DNA of 56,055 nt, taken from Nocardiopsis trehalosi NBRC 14201 (GTDB lineage: Bacteria; Actinomycetota; Actinomycetes; Streptosporangiales; Streptosporangiaceae). Positions 10,663 to 20,107 of the stretch are shown here, piece by piece. The stretch covers positions 1 through 56,055 of the forward strand of contig NZ_BCRK01000016.1 of NCBI RefSeq assembly GCF_001552555.1, in the 5' to 3' direction. The notes beneath the pieces were generated by a model. That model was not told the DNA's origin and ran no database searches. It saw nothing but the letters and a program-made list of their open reading frames with translations. Each line of letters opens with the position of its first letter. Position 1 is the first letter of the stretch. Both the position numbers and the translations under genes were made by a program.

Positions 10663-10732
10663 CCCCTCCGCGTCCCGGACGCGCCGGCCGCCGGGCGGGC
10701 GCCCCCTCCGCGTCCCGGACGCGCCGGCCGCC
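10646..10732. repeat. 40-bp tandem duplication in a terminator region
   Basis: Two exact copies of a 40-base unit (10646-10685 and 10686-10725) are followed by a 7-base partial third copy. The unit begins GGCCGCCGGGCGGGCG and ends GTCCCGGACGCGCC. The copy overlaps one arm of the terminator hairpin, so it looks like slippage duplication of non-coding DNA. Confidence 0.85.
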
Positions 10733-10782
10733 TCGTCCGAACCGCCGGGCGGCCCATCGGCCCGGCACGCGGGCGGGCGGGT

Positions 10783-12414
10783 TCAGTCCCCGGCGGGCGG
10801 GATGAGCTTGCCCGGGTTGAGCACCCCCGCCGGGTCGAGCGCGGACTTCACCGCCCGCAGGACCTCCGCCCCGAGAGGGCCGACCTCGGCCGGCATCCAC
10901 GGCAGGTGGTCGGTGCCCACGGCGTGGTGGTGGGTGATGGTGGCCCCGTGCGCGGCGATCGCGTCGCCCGCCGCGCGCTTGGCGCGCCGCCACCGCGCAA
11001 CGGGGTCGGCGCCCGCGGGCGCGACCACCGTGAAGTACAGCGACGCCCCCTCCGGGTAGGTGTGCGAGACGTGGCAGAGCACCAGCACCCCGCCCTCCGG
11101 CCCCTCCAGCGCGCCGCGCACGGCGCCGCCCACCGCCTCGTACAGCGGGAGCAGCCGCGACCAGGTGGTCGCCGTCTCCAGCGTCTCGCTCAGCACCCCC
11201 GCCGCGAGCAGCGCGTCGCGCAGGTAGGGGCCGCGGAACCGGGTGTGCCGCCAGTCGGCCACCGGGCCGGTGCCCAGCGGGGTGCCGCCCGCCGCCGCGA
11301 GCACCGCGCCCGCCGCGGCCCGCCGGGCGGACACGTCCGCAGCGGTCCCGTCGAACCCGACCACCGCCAGGCAGCCGGCCGGGGGCGGTGCCGCGCCGCC
11401 CGGCGGGTCGGCGCGGTCGGCGCCCGCCAGCGCCGCGTTCACGAACGTCTCGGTGGCGTCGGACAGCCGCACCGTCGTGGGCGGCCCCGGCAGCCGGGCC
11501 AGCCGGCGCAGCGACGCCGCGCCCGCCGGGAGGTCGGGGAACGACCACGCCTCGTCGTGCCGCGCGTCGGGCAGCGGGCGCACCCGCACCGTGACCTCGG
11601 TGACGACGCCGAACACCCCCTCGGAGCCGAGGAACAGGCGGCGCAGGTCCGGACCCGCCGCCGACCCGGGGGCGCCGCCGAGCGCGAGCGTGCCGCGCGG
11701 CGTGGCCACCCGCAGCGCCAGCACCATGTCCTCGAACCGGCCGTACCCCGACGACGCCTGGCCGCTGGAGCGGGTCGCCGCGTACCCGCCGATCGTCGCG
11801 TACTCGTAGCTCTGCGGCAGGTGGCCGAGCGTGTGGCCGTGCCCGGCGAGCAGCGCGTCGGCGTCCGGGGTGCGCAGCCCCGCCTGGAGGACGGCGGTGC
11901 CCGACTCGGCGTCGAACTCCACCAGGCGGTCCAGCCGCCGCAGGTCCAGGGCGACCACCGCGCCGAACCGGCCGCGCAGCGGCTCCACCCCGCCCACCAC
12001 GCTGGTGCCGCCGCCGAACGGCACGACGGCCACGCCGTGCGCGGCGCAGGCGGCCAGGACGGCGAGCACCCCGTCGTGGTCGGCGGGCAGCACGACGGCG
12101 TCGGGCGCGTCCTCGGCGTCGCCGGAGCGGCGGCGCAGCAGGTCGACGGTGCTCCGCCCGCCCGCGTGCCGCAGCCGGGCGGCCGGATCGGTGCGCACGT
12201 GGGCGGCGCCCACCACCGCGGCCAGCGCCGCGTGCGCGTCCGGGGGCAGGGCGGACGCGGGCATCCGCACGTCGGCCTCCGCCACCGGCGGCAGGTCGCG
12301 GAGTTCGGCGCCGAGCACCTGCGCGACCAGGCCGCGCAGCCGGTCGGACAGCGGAGTCGCGCGGGCGGGGTCGCCCCACGCGTACCAGGACATCGGGGCG
12401 GGACGCGGTTCCAT
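10783..12414 (-). CDS. FAD-binding oxidase, alkyldihydroxyacetonephosphate synthase-like
   Basis: A 543-residue PCMH-type flavoprotein. The FAD-binding motif PFGGGTSVVGGVEP, the stretch ATIGGYAATRSSGQASSGYG and the C-terminal HHHAVGTDHLPWM with a late LNPGKL are those of the alkyl-DHAP synthase / glycolate oxidase subunit D group common in actinobacteria. In this group the enzymes act on lipid-type or 2-hydroxyacid substrates; the substrate here cannot be assigned. It diverges from a TetR gene with only 17 bases between start codons, so that regulator is the obvious candidate to control it. Confidence 0.85.
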   Translation of the reverse strand: MEPRPAPMSWYAWGDPARATPLSDRLRGLVAQVLGAELRDLPPVAEADVRMPASALPPDAHAALAAVVGAAHVRTDPAARLRHAGGRSTVDLLRRRSGDAEDAPDAVVLPADHDGVLAVLAACAAHGVAVVPFGGGTSVVGGVEPLRGRFGAVVALDLRRLDRLVEFDAESGTAVLQAGLRTPDADALLAGHGHTLGHLPQSYEYATIGGYAATRSSGQASSGYGRFEDMVLALRVATPRGTLALGGAPGSAAGPDLRRLFLGSEGVFGVVTEVTVRVRPLPDARHDEAWSFPDLPAGAASLRRLARLPGPPTTVRLSDATETFVNAALAGADRADPPGGAAPPPAGCLAVVGFDGTAADVSARRAAAGAVLAAAGGTPLGTGPVADWRHTRFRGPYLRDALLAAGVLSETLETATTWSRLLPLYEAVGGAVRGALEGPEGGVLVLCHVSHTYPEGASLYFTVVAPAGADPVARWRRAKRAAGDAIAAHGATITHHHAVGTDHLPWMPAEVGPLGAEVLRAVKSALDPAGVLNPGKLIPPAGD

Positions 12415-12431
12415 GGCGTACAGTTTTACAC
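12415..12431. promoter_or_regulatory. AT-rich divergent promoter core, possibly for leaderless mRNAs
   Basis: Only 17 bases separate the two divergent start codons and they contain the only AT-rich island nearby. On the plus strand TACAGT (12419-12424) sits 7 bases before the TetR ATG. On the minus strand TAAAAC (12428-12423) sits 8 bases before the oxidase ATG. Both are -10 distance from the start codons, and no ribosome site fits in the gap. Confidence 0.4.
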
Positions 12432-13016
12432 ATGCCGTCAGAACGTACCGTCGAGGACCGGGTGCTCGACGCCGCCCGCGCGTGCGTCGAGGCGTTCGGC
12501 GTCCGCCGCACCACGCTCGCCGACGTCGCCCGCCGCGCCGGGGTCAGCAGGCCGACCGTGTACCGGCACTGGCCCGACGCCGGCGCCCTGGTCGCCGACC
12601 TGCTCACCCGCGAACTGCGCGCCCTGCTCGACGGCGCCGCCCCCGACCCCGGCACGGGGACGGCCCGCGACCGGCTGGCGCGGCGCACCGCCGACGGGGT
12701 GACCGCGCTGCTCGGGCACCCGCTGTTCACCCGGGTCGTCGACACCGAGCCCGAGCTGCTGGCCACCTACGCGTTCCACCGGCTGGGCGCGGTCCAGCGG
12801 GCCGCGCTCGACGCCATCCGCCCGGAGATCGCGGCCGGCCAGGTTGACGGCTCCGTGCGCCCCGGCGACCCCGACGCGCTGGCCCGCATGGTCCTCGTGG
12901 CGGCCCAGGCCGCGGCGACCTCCCGCCGCCTCACCGAGGACGTCCTGCCCGGCCCCGCGCTCGCCGCCGAACTCCGCCACCTCGTCGCCGCCTACCTCGC
13001 TCCCGCCGGCGCCTGA
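12432..13016 (+). CDS. TetR/AcrR-family transcriptional regulator
   Basis: A 194-residue regulator. The N-terminal helix-turn-helix is classic: ARACVEAFGVRRTTLADVAR, then RAGVSRPTVYRHWPD at about residues 37-51. The rest is the alpha-helical ligand domain, whose ligand cannot be predicted. It is divergent from, and almost touching, the AGPS-like oxidase gene, and probably represses it and itself. Length is normal. Confidence 0.92.
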   Translation: MPSERTVEDRVLDAARACVEAFGVRRTTLADVARRAGVSRPTVYRHWPDAGALVADLLTRELRALLDGAAPDPGTGTARDRLARRTADGVTALLGHPLFTRVVDTEPELLATYAFHRLGAVQRAALDAIRPEIAAGQVDGSVRPGDPDALARMVLVAAQAAATSRRLTEDVLPGPALAAELRHLVAAYLAPAGA

Positions 13017-13157
13017 CCTCGCGCCCGCCCGCGCCGCCGCCCGGCCGGGCCGCGCCGACCGGGGCAGGGGCGGCGACGGGTCCGACGCGCGGCCCGGTGG
13101 ACGCCCCGGGGCGGTGCCGCCGGCCTCGGCCGCCCCGGCGCCGGGGGGGCACGGCGG

Positions 13158-13196
13158 GGTGCCGGGCGGGCGGCGCGGGGCGTACCGCCCGGCACC
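13158..13196. terminator. Terminator hairpin between convergent genes
   Basis: GGTGCCGGGCGG pairs with CCGCCCGGCACC, a 12-bp perfect stem, just before the stop of the minus-strand gene at 13204. The rest of 13017-13157 is GC-rich DNA in which I see no gene. Confidence 0.55.
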
Positions 13197-13203
13197 ACCC
13201 CGT

Positions 13204-14079
13204 TCAGCGGCGGCGGGTGCCCGGGAGGATGCCGGCGGCCTTGACCGCCTCGGCGAACGGGGTCGCCAGCTCGATCAGACGGGCGCACCCGTCCGCGCCG
13301 ATCGCGGCGTACGGGGGCGCCGCCAGCGCGTCGGTCTCCGCCTCGATCCCCGCGCGGACCCGCGCCCCCTCCTCGGTGAGCGACAGCCCGCCCTCCGCGT
13401 CGACGGCGACCAGGCCGCGCTCGGCGAGCGCGGCCGCGCCCGCGTCCCACGCCTCCTCCGACCAGCCGCGCGACCGGCGCAGCGAGGACGCCCGGTAGGT
13501 GCCCGCCGCCGCGTGCGTGACGAGCGCCTCCACCGGGCCGAGGTCCGCCCGCAGCAGCGCCGCGATGTGCCCGTCGCCCCGGTACTCGCGCAGCAGCGTG
13601 GCGGCGTGCCAGAGCACCAAGTGGTCCTCCTCGGGCCAGGGCAGCCCGCTGTGCGCGGCGAACAGCGGGCGCCCGTGGGGCCGCCCCGCCGCGTCCTCGG
13701 CCGCCGCGCGGGCGAGCCGCGCCGCCTCCGCCATCTCCGGGGACGCCACCGCCTCGCCGAGGACGCCGCGCAGCGCCGTGTCGGCCGCCCGGAGCCGGGC
13801 GGCCAGCACCGCCGCGGGCGGCGCGGCCTCCCACGCCTTGGGGATGACCGACCGGATCAGCTCCGGGGAGAAGTTGTAGAACGTCGCGGCCACGGTCTCC
13901 GGGCCGACCGGCCCCAGCGCCGCCGAACGCGTGGCGAAGTACCCCATGACCTGCGGTTCCAGGCCCGCATCGGTGTAGATGGGCAGCCGCTCGGGGGTGA
14001 AGTAGACGGCGATGTGCAGCGGTTCCGTCGCGCTCCACACGGCGCGGGCGAGATCGGGGGAGACGGGCTGGGCGGTCAT
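13204..14079 (-). CDS. SCO6745-like protein
   Basis: A 291-residue, mostly helical protein resembling the actinobacterial SCO6745 family. It starts around DLARAVWSATEPLHIAVYF. A mid-region has EDHLVLWHAATLLREYRGDGHIAALL, here broken by family-typical glycine. The C-terminal third (WSEEAWDAGAAALAERGL, then LTEEGARVRAGIE) looks like a winged-helix segment. The biochemical role of the family is not established to my knowledge. I chose the ATG at 14079 because the homologous region starts right after it; upstream in-frame codons look non-coding. It diverges from the carboxylesterase gene. Confidence 0.65.
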   Translation of the reverse strand: MTAQPVSPDLARAVWSATEPLHIAVYFTPERLPIYTDAGLEPQVMGYFATRSAALGPVGPETVAATFYNFSPELIRSVIPKAWEAAPPAAVLAARLRAADTALRGVLGEAVASPEMAEAARLARAAAEDAAGRPHGRPLFAAHSGLPWPEEDHLVLWHAATLLREYRGDGHIAALLRADLGPVEALVTHAAAGTYRASSLRRSRGWSEEAWDAGAAALAERGLVAVDAEGGLSLTEEGARVRAGIEAETDALAAPPYAAIGADGCARLIELATPFAEAVKAAGILPGTRRR

Positions 14080-14175
14080 GGGACGACTCCGTTCCGTTCG
14101 TCGGTGCGCGCGCGGCCGCGCCGAGGAGGCCAGGCTAGACGGCGGCCGTCCGCGTCCGCCGGGCGCCCCCACCCA

Positions 14176-15727
<1,552 letters not shown>

Positions 15728-15772
15728 CCCGGCCGCACCCGCGGGGCGTGGTCGGCACCGCCCGGAGCGGCG

Positions 15773-16261
15773 TCAGCCGGCCTGCCCGGCCGCGCGGCGC
15801 TGGGCGTCGCGCACGGTCTCCTCGGCGGCGGCCCGGTCCTGCCAGCCGCGCACCTCCGAACTCTTGCCCGGCTCCAGCCGCTTGTAGATGTCGAAGAAGT
15901 GGGTGATCTCGTTGACCTGGAACTCGGGCAGGTTGCGCAGGTCGCGGACGTGCTCCAGGCGGGGGTCGCCCGCGGGCATGCACAGCACCTTGGCGTCGGG
16001 GCCGCGCTCGTCGCGCATCCAGAACACGGCGACGGGCCGCACCCGCACCACGCACCCGGGGAACGACGGCTTGTCCAGCGGCACCATGGCGTCCAGCGGG
16101 TCGCCGTCCTCGGCGAGCGTGCCCGGCAGGTAGCCGTAGTCGGCCGGGTAGGTGGTGGCGGTGAACAGGGCCCGGTCGAGCCGGATGCGGCCCACCCCGT
16201 GGTCCATCTCGTATTTGTTGCGCGACCCCTGCGGGATCTCGACCACCATGTCGAACTCCAT
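15773..16261 (-). CDS. ppa: Inorganic pyrophosphatase
   Basis: A 162-residue family I soluble pyrophosphatase. Start MEFDMVVEIPQGSRNKYE, the metal-binding signature EDGDPLDAMV, YPADYGYLPGT and the late FFDIYKRLEPGK are diagnostic. It hydrolyses pyrophosphate to drive biosynthesis, including acyl- and aminoacyl-activation. The ATG at 16261 has GGGGAG upstream; an in-frame GTG 15 bases earlier is possible but lacks a ribosome site. Downstream, 15728-15772 holds nothing obvious. Confidence 0.96.
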   Translation of the reverse strand: MEFDMVVEIPQGSRNKYEMDHGVGRIRLDRALFTATTYPADYGYLPGTLAEDGDPLDAMVPLDKPSFPGCVVRVRPVAVFWMRDERGPDAKVLCMPAGDPRLEHVRDLRNLPEFQVNEITHFFDIYKRLEPGKSSEVRGWQDRAAAEETVRDAQRRAAGQAG

Positions 16262-16477
16262 GGGTGCTCCCCTCACGGCGCCGCAGCGCGATGGCGTTCA
16301 GCGGGCGGCCGCACCGGGCGGGGCCGCCCCACCCCGCAGCGTAGCGGCCCCCGGCCCGGCCCCGCCGCCGGGCCCGGCCCGGCGGGCACCATGATCCGCA
16401 CACATCGGTGTGCGAGGATGTCGCCCCTCCCCGGGGCCAGGGGAGGACAGCACAGCGGACAGAAACGGAACCCCCCT

Positions 16478-17560
16478 ATGCGACGACGCACATTCCTCAC
16501 CGGTGCCACCGCCGCGGTCGGCCTCACCGGGCTGGGCGCCACCCTCCCGGCGGGACGCCCCGCCCACGCCGACGCCGCCGCCCCCCGCGTCCTGGCGGAG
16601 TCCGCCCGCGCGGGCGGACTCGTCCGCCCCGAGCGGCCGTTCGACGTCGTGGCCGTCACCGGCCGCCCCGGCGCCAGGGGCGCCATCCGGTTCGAGGGCC
16701 CCGCCGGCCCGGGGGAGTGGACGCCCCTGCACCTGCACGCCGAGGGCCGCGACGACCGCGGCCCCGTCGGATCGGCCCTGGTCCGGGCCCCGGAGGGTGC
16801 CACCGGCTACCAGGCCGACATCGAGGGGGAGGCCGCCGCCGTGAACCTGTTCGATGGCGAGGCGCTGCGCGTCGCCGGCCCCGAGCGGACCTCCTTGTCC
16901 GCCGAGGGCGCCGGGGGCGCCGACGTCGCGGCCCTGCGGCTGCGCACCCGCGCCGGGTGGGGCGCCGACGAGTCCTGGCGCTTCGACGAGGACGGCACCG
17001 ACCTGTGGCCGGCGGTGTTCCACCCCGTCCAGGCCGTCACCGTCCACCACACCGCCATGGCGACCACCGGCGACCACGCCGCCGACGTGCGCGCCGTCTA
17101 CCACCTGCACGCCGTCGAGCAGGCGTGGGGCGACATCGGCTACCACCTGCTCATCGACCCCCGCGGGGTGGTCTACGAGGGCCGGCACTCCGGCGCGGAC
17201 CGCGTCCCCGTCTTCTCCGAGGTGCCGTCGCCCGGCCGGGCCCGGGTGGTCACCGCCGGCCACGCCTACGGCGTCAACCACGGCAACATCGGCGTCTGCC
17301 TGCTCGGCGACTTCACCGACACGCTGCCCACGGCGGCGGCGCAGGACGCCCTGGTCGCCGTGCTGCGCCTGCTGTGCGCGGTCACCGGGGTGGACCCGCG
17401 CGGCCGGATCGACTACACCCACCCCGACACCGGCGCCGTGACACCCGGCCCGGCGCTGGGGCGGCACCGCGACTGGCTGACGACCGCCTGCCCCGGGGAC
17501 GCCTTCGCCGAGGTGTTCGACACCGTGGTCCGCGACCGTGTCGCCGAGGGCCTGGCCTAG
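16478..17560 (+). CDS. Secreted peptidoglycan-recognition / N-acetylmuramoyl-L-alanine amidase
   Basis: A 360-residue exported protein. The N-terminus MRRRTFLTGATAAVGL is a Tat-type signal with cleavage near AHADA. A beta-rich domain of about 130 residues precedes a PGRP/Amidase_2 domain (about 165-345). Zinc ligands are visible as HH (190-191), H330 in GRHRDW and C338 in ACPGD, with GYHLLIDPRGVVYEGR and NHGNIGVCLLGDF as family motifs. It should cleave the amide between MurNAc and the stem peptide in the cell wall. It is monocistronic, ended by two hairpins. Confidence 0.9.
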   Translation: MRRRTFLTGATAAVGLTGLGATLPAGRPAHADAAAPRVLAESARAGGLVRPERPFDVVAVTGRPGARGAIRFEGPAGPGEWTPLHLHAEGRDDRGPVGSALVRAPEGATGYQADIEGEAAAVNLFDGEALRVAGPERTSLSAEGAGGADVAALRLRTRAGWGADESWRFDEDGTDLWPAVFHPVQAVTVHHTAMATTGDHAADVRAVYHLHAVEQAWGDIGYHLLIDPRGVVYEGRHSGADRVPVFSEVPSPGRARVVTAGHAYGVNHGNIGVCLLGDFTDTLPTAAAQDALVAVLRLLCAVTGVDPRGRIDYTHPDTGAVTPGPALGRHRDWLTTACPGDAFAEVFDTVVRDRVAEGLA

Positions 17561-17565
17561 ACCGC

Positions 17566-17638
17566 GCGGGGCGGCCGCCCGTGCGGCCGCCCCCGCACCC
17601 GGCCGGGTCCCCGTGCGGCGTCGGGCGCGCGGGGACCC
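17566..17638. terminator. Two consecutive hairpins between convergent genes
   Basis: The first (17566-17596) pairs GCGGGGCGGCCGC with its complement with one bulged base. The second (17605-17638) pairs GGGTCCCC with GGGGACCC around an 18-base loop. They sit between the amidase gene and the convergent PRC-barrel gene and probably insulate both. Confidence 0.55.
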
Positions 17639-17649
17639 GAGCGCGCGTC

Positions 17650-17988
17650 CTAGTCGGGCTCCCGGCCGTGCCACCACCGGTCGAGCGTCGCGGCGTCGAC
17701 CGCCACCCGGACCACCCCCTCCTCCACCGCGGCCACCTGCTCCCAGCGCACGTGGCGCTCGTGGCGGCGCATCCACCGCAGCACGCCGCGCAGCGGGGTC
17801 GGCGGCCGCAGCGACCCGCCGTACCCCCAGTGCCCGGCCAGGGCGCTGCGCCCGGCGACCAGCCCCGTCACCTCGTAGATCCCCGGCGCGGTCCGGCGCA
17901 CGACGACGTCCTGGACCGTGCCGACCACCGCGCCCGACCGGTCGACCACGCGCCGCCCGACGAGGTCACCGACCGTTATCGTCGGCAC
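17650..17988 (-). CDS. PRC-barrel domain protein
   Basis: A 112-residue protein. The first half has PRC-barrel features: ITVGDLVGRRVVDRSGAVVG, then VQDVVVR and YEVTGLVAGR. A second half of about 50 residues (PLRGVLRWMRRHERHVRWEQ, ending DRWWHGREPD) is less familiar. PRC-barrels are small beta-barrels found in ribosome maturation and photosynthetic proteins and in many membrane-associated actinobacterial proteins. Its start overlaps the previous gene by 23 bases. It is the last gene of the lipoprotein-transporter-PRC operon, which suggests a partner or regulatory role for the transporter. Confidence 0.65.
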   Translation of the reverse strand: MPTITVGDLVGRRVVDRSGAVVGTVQDVVVRRTAPGIYEVTGLVAGRSALAGHWGYGGSLRPPTPLRGVLRWMRRHERHVRWEQVAAVEEGVVRVAVDAATLDRWWHGREPD

Positions 17989-18382
17989 GGCCGGCCCCCG
18001 GGACGCGTCCGATCACGTGGTCCCGCAGCCAGTCCTCGACCGCCCACACCTCCGCCGGGGCCGGCGACGACAGCCGCACGGCCGGGCGGAACGCGGCGAC
18101 GCCGCCGATCGGCAGCCGCACCGGTTCGGGGGCGTCCGGCCGGAGCCGGCGCAGCAGCGCCGCCCAGAGCCGGCCCGGCCGCCCGGCGATGCGCGGCCCC
18201 AGCGCCGCGCCGCCGGTGAGCAGCGCGGTCACCACCGGGCGGGCCGCGGTGCCGTCCCAGGACAGCTCGATGTCGTCCACCTTGCCGACGCTGCGGCCGT
18301 CGGCGTCGTAGATCTGCCGGTCCAGCGCCGTGAACCCCAGGCGCATCGGCTCCGGTCGCGCGTCGTCGTCGGGCACGGTCAC
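17966..18382 (-). CDS. PRC-barrel-like protein following the NRAMP-like transporter
   Basis: A 138-residue protein starting with GTG inside the stop of the transporter gene (GTGA overlap), so translation is coupled. The first part (FTALDRQIYDADGRSVGKVD, then DIELSWDG) reads as a PRC-barrel-type module. The second part contains PIGGVAAFRPAVRLS and VWAVEDWLRDHVIGRVPG. No membrane segment is seen. Two consecutive PRC-like genes after a transporter suggest a soluble regulatory pair on the cytoplasmic side; this is inference. Confidence 0.6.
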   Translation of the reverse strand: MTVPDDDARPEPMRLGFTALDRQIYDADGRSVGKVDDIELSWDGTAARPVVTALLTGGAALGPRIAGRPGRLWAALLRRLRPDAPEPVRLPIGGVAAFRPAVRLSSPAPAEVWAVEDWLRDHVIGRVPGAGRADDNGR

Positions 18383-19608
18383 TGCCCCGCCTTCGTGTAG
18401 ACCATCAGTGGGATGGTGACGACGGAGACCACCAGCACCAGCGCCAGGTAGGCCGTCGCCAGGATGTTGGTGAACCGCGAGTTCACCCGGTCGCCCAGGT
18501 AGTCGCGGTCGTTGGCCACGACGAGGATGGGCAGGTAGGTCAGCGGCAGCGCGGCCGCCGACAGCACGATGGAGTACTCGGTCACCGCGATGGGGTCGAG
18601 CGAGGTGAGGATCAGGGCGGTCGCCAGCAGCAGGGTCGTCAGCAACACCGCGTGGAACCGGGGCGCCGACGCCGGGGCGCGGTTCTTCCCCCACGCCCAC
18701 CCGAAGTACTGGGCGACCCCGTAGCCGCCGGCCAGCGCGGCCTCCAGGGCGGCGCCGAACGTCGCCGCGAACACGCCCACGAGCACCACCACCAGCCCGA
18801 TGCGGCCCAGGGCCGCCGCGACCGGCAGGGTGACCTGCGACAGGTGCTCCACTCGCACCCCGGCCGGCTGGAACAGCACCGCCGCGCAGCCCATGATCGC
18901 CAGCGCCAGCAGGCCGCCCAGCGGGAACCCGATGAACACGTTGAGCCGCGACCGCGCCAGGTCCCGCGCGGTCCACCCCTCCTCGACGCCGCTGGACGAG
19001 AAGAACAGCACCGTGTAGGGGGTCATGGCGGCGCCGAACACCGCGATGGCGTAGTACCACCACGCCGACCACGCCTCCCCGGGCGGCGGCGCCGGGTGCA
19101 GCGCCCCGCTGAGCAGGGCGCCCCAGTCGGGCCCGAGCGCCCACAGCGCCACGGCGAACGCCACCAGCGCCAGCCCCAGCAGCCCGTAGGTCTGCTCCAT
19201 CCAGGAGAACGGCAGCCGCCAGACGACCACCCACACCAGGACCGCCACCACCGGCACCCACAGCAGGTGGTGGACGCTGCTCGCCAGCTCCAGGGCGAGG
19301 GCGACGCCGCCGATCTCGGCGGCCAGGGTCAGCAGGGTGATGACGTAGGACGCGAGGAGGTTGACCAGCCCCGCGCGGGCGCCCATCCGCTCCCGCACCA
19401 GGTCGAACGTCGCCCGGCCGCTGACGGCCGCCACCCGCCCCGACATCTCGCTGAACAGCATCACGCCGACCACCCCGACCGGCACCACCCACGCCAGGGA
19501 CATCCCGAAGCGGGCGCCCACCAGCGAGTTCGCGACGAGGTCGCCGATGTCGAGGAACCCGCCGATCGCGGTGAGGAACCCCAGCGTGAACCCGAGCAAC
19601 CGCCTCAC
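18379..19608 (-). CDS. NRAMP-related metal-ion transporter with altered metal-site motifs
   Basis: A 409-residue, roughly 11-helix membrane protein of the NRAMP fold. The first helix carries GFLDIGDLVANSL, where typical NRAMPs have DPGN; here Asp20 is kept and the Asn position is Asp23. The sixth helix carries GAAMTPYTVLFF, where typical NRAMPs have the metal-binding methionine before Pro-His; here it is Thr196-Pro197-Tyr198. Loss of that methionine is known in NRAMP relatives that do not favour Mn/Fe, so the substrate may be another cation. The gene overlaps both neighbours by GTGA. Confidence 0.75.
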   Translation of the reverse strand: MRRLLGFTLGFLTAIGGFLDIGDLVANSLVGARFGMSLAWVVPVGVVGVMLFSEMSGRVAAVSGRATFDLVRERMGARAGLVNLLASYVITLLTLAAEIGGVALALELASSVHHLLWVPVVAVLVWVVVWRLPFSWMEQTYGLLGLALVAFAVALWALGPDWGALLSGALHPAPPPGEAWSAWWYYAIAVFGAAMTPYTVLFFSSSGVEEGWTARDLARSRLNVFIGFPLGGLLALAIMGCAAVLFQPAGVRVEHLSQVTLPVAAALGRIGLVVVLVGVFAATFGAALEAALAGGYGVAQYFGWAWGKNRAPASAPRFHAVLLTTLLLATALILTSLDPIAVTEYSIVLSAAALPLTYLPILVVANDRDYLGDRVNSRFTNILATAYLALVLVVSVVTIPLMVYTKAGQ

Positions 19609-20078
19609 CCCGCGGTCTCCTCGCCGACGACCGACTCCAGCTCCGCGGCGGTCGCGGTGAGCCCGCGCCGCGCGGTCCCGGCGCGGTCGGCGTCGCCGCG
19701 GCGCAGGGCGATCCGCAGTTCGGTCAGGCCGTCCTCGGCGTCGGCGGCGAGCGCGGCGACGCGGGTCCGCAGCAGGTCCGAGGCCGGGTGCGGCGGCTGC
19801 CGGGTGCCGAAGGAGTCGGCGATGGAGCGGGCGTCGTCCTCGGCCTCGCTCACGGCGGTGTCCACCACGGTGGGCAGGGCGCGGTCATCGGCGGCGAGCC
19901 CGCCGGCGATGAGCCCGGTGCGCACCGCCGACAGCAGCCCCGTCGCGCTCTGCGCGGCGTGCTCCCGGTAGGCGGCGGCGGTCAGCGCCGGGCCCGGGAC
20001 GCACCCCCCGGCGGCCAGCAGCACCAGCGCGGCCGCCGCCGCCCGCCGCACCCGCCCGGCCACCGCCATCAGCGCCAC
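19605..20078 (-). CDS. Putative lipoprotein, first gene of the transporter operon
   Basis: A 157-residue protein with a lipoprotein signal: a basic start, a hydrophobic stretch and the lipobox LLAAGGC, placing the lipidated cysteine near residue 26. The mature part is helical, rich in Ala, Arg, Asp and Glu, with no recognised family. It would sit on the outer face of the membrane. Its stop overlaps the transporter start as GTGA. The start could be the GTG at 20078 or the ATG at 20069. A role beside the transporter is inferred only from operon structure. Confidence 0.6.
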   Translation of the reverse strand: MALMAVAGRVRRAAAAALVLLAAGGCVPGPALTAAAYREHAAQSATGLLSAVRTGLIAGGLAADDRALPTVVDTAVSEAEDDARSIADSFGTRQPPHPASDLLRTRVAALAADAEDGLTELRIALRRGDADRAGTARRGLTATAAELESVVGEETAG

Positions 20079-20107
20079 CCCCGCCCGTCGGCCTCGAAGC
20101 CGGTCTA

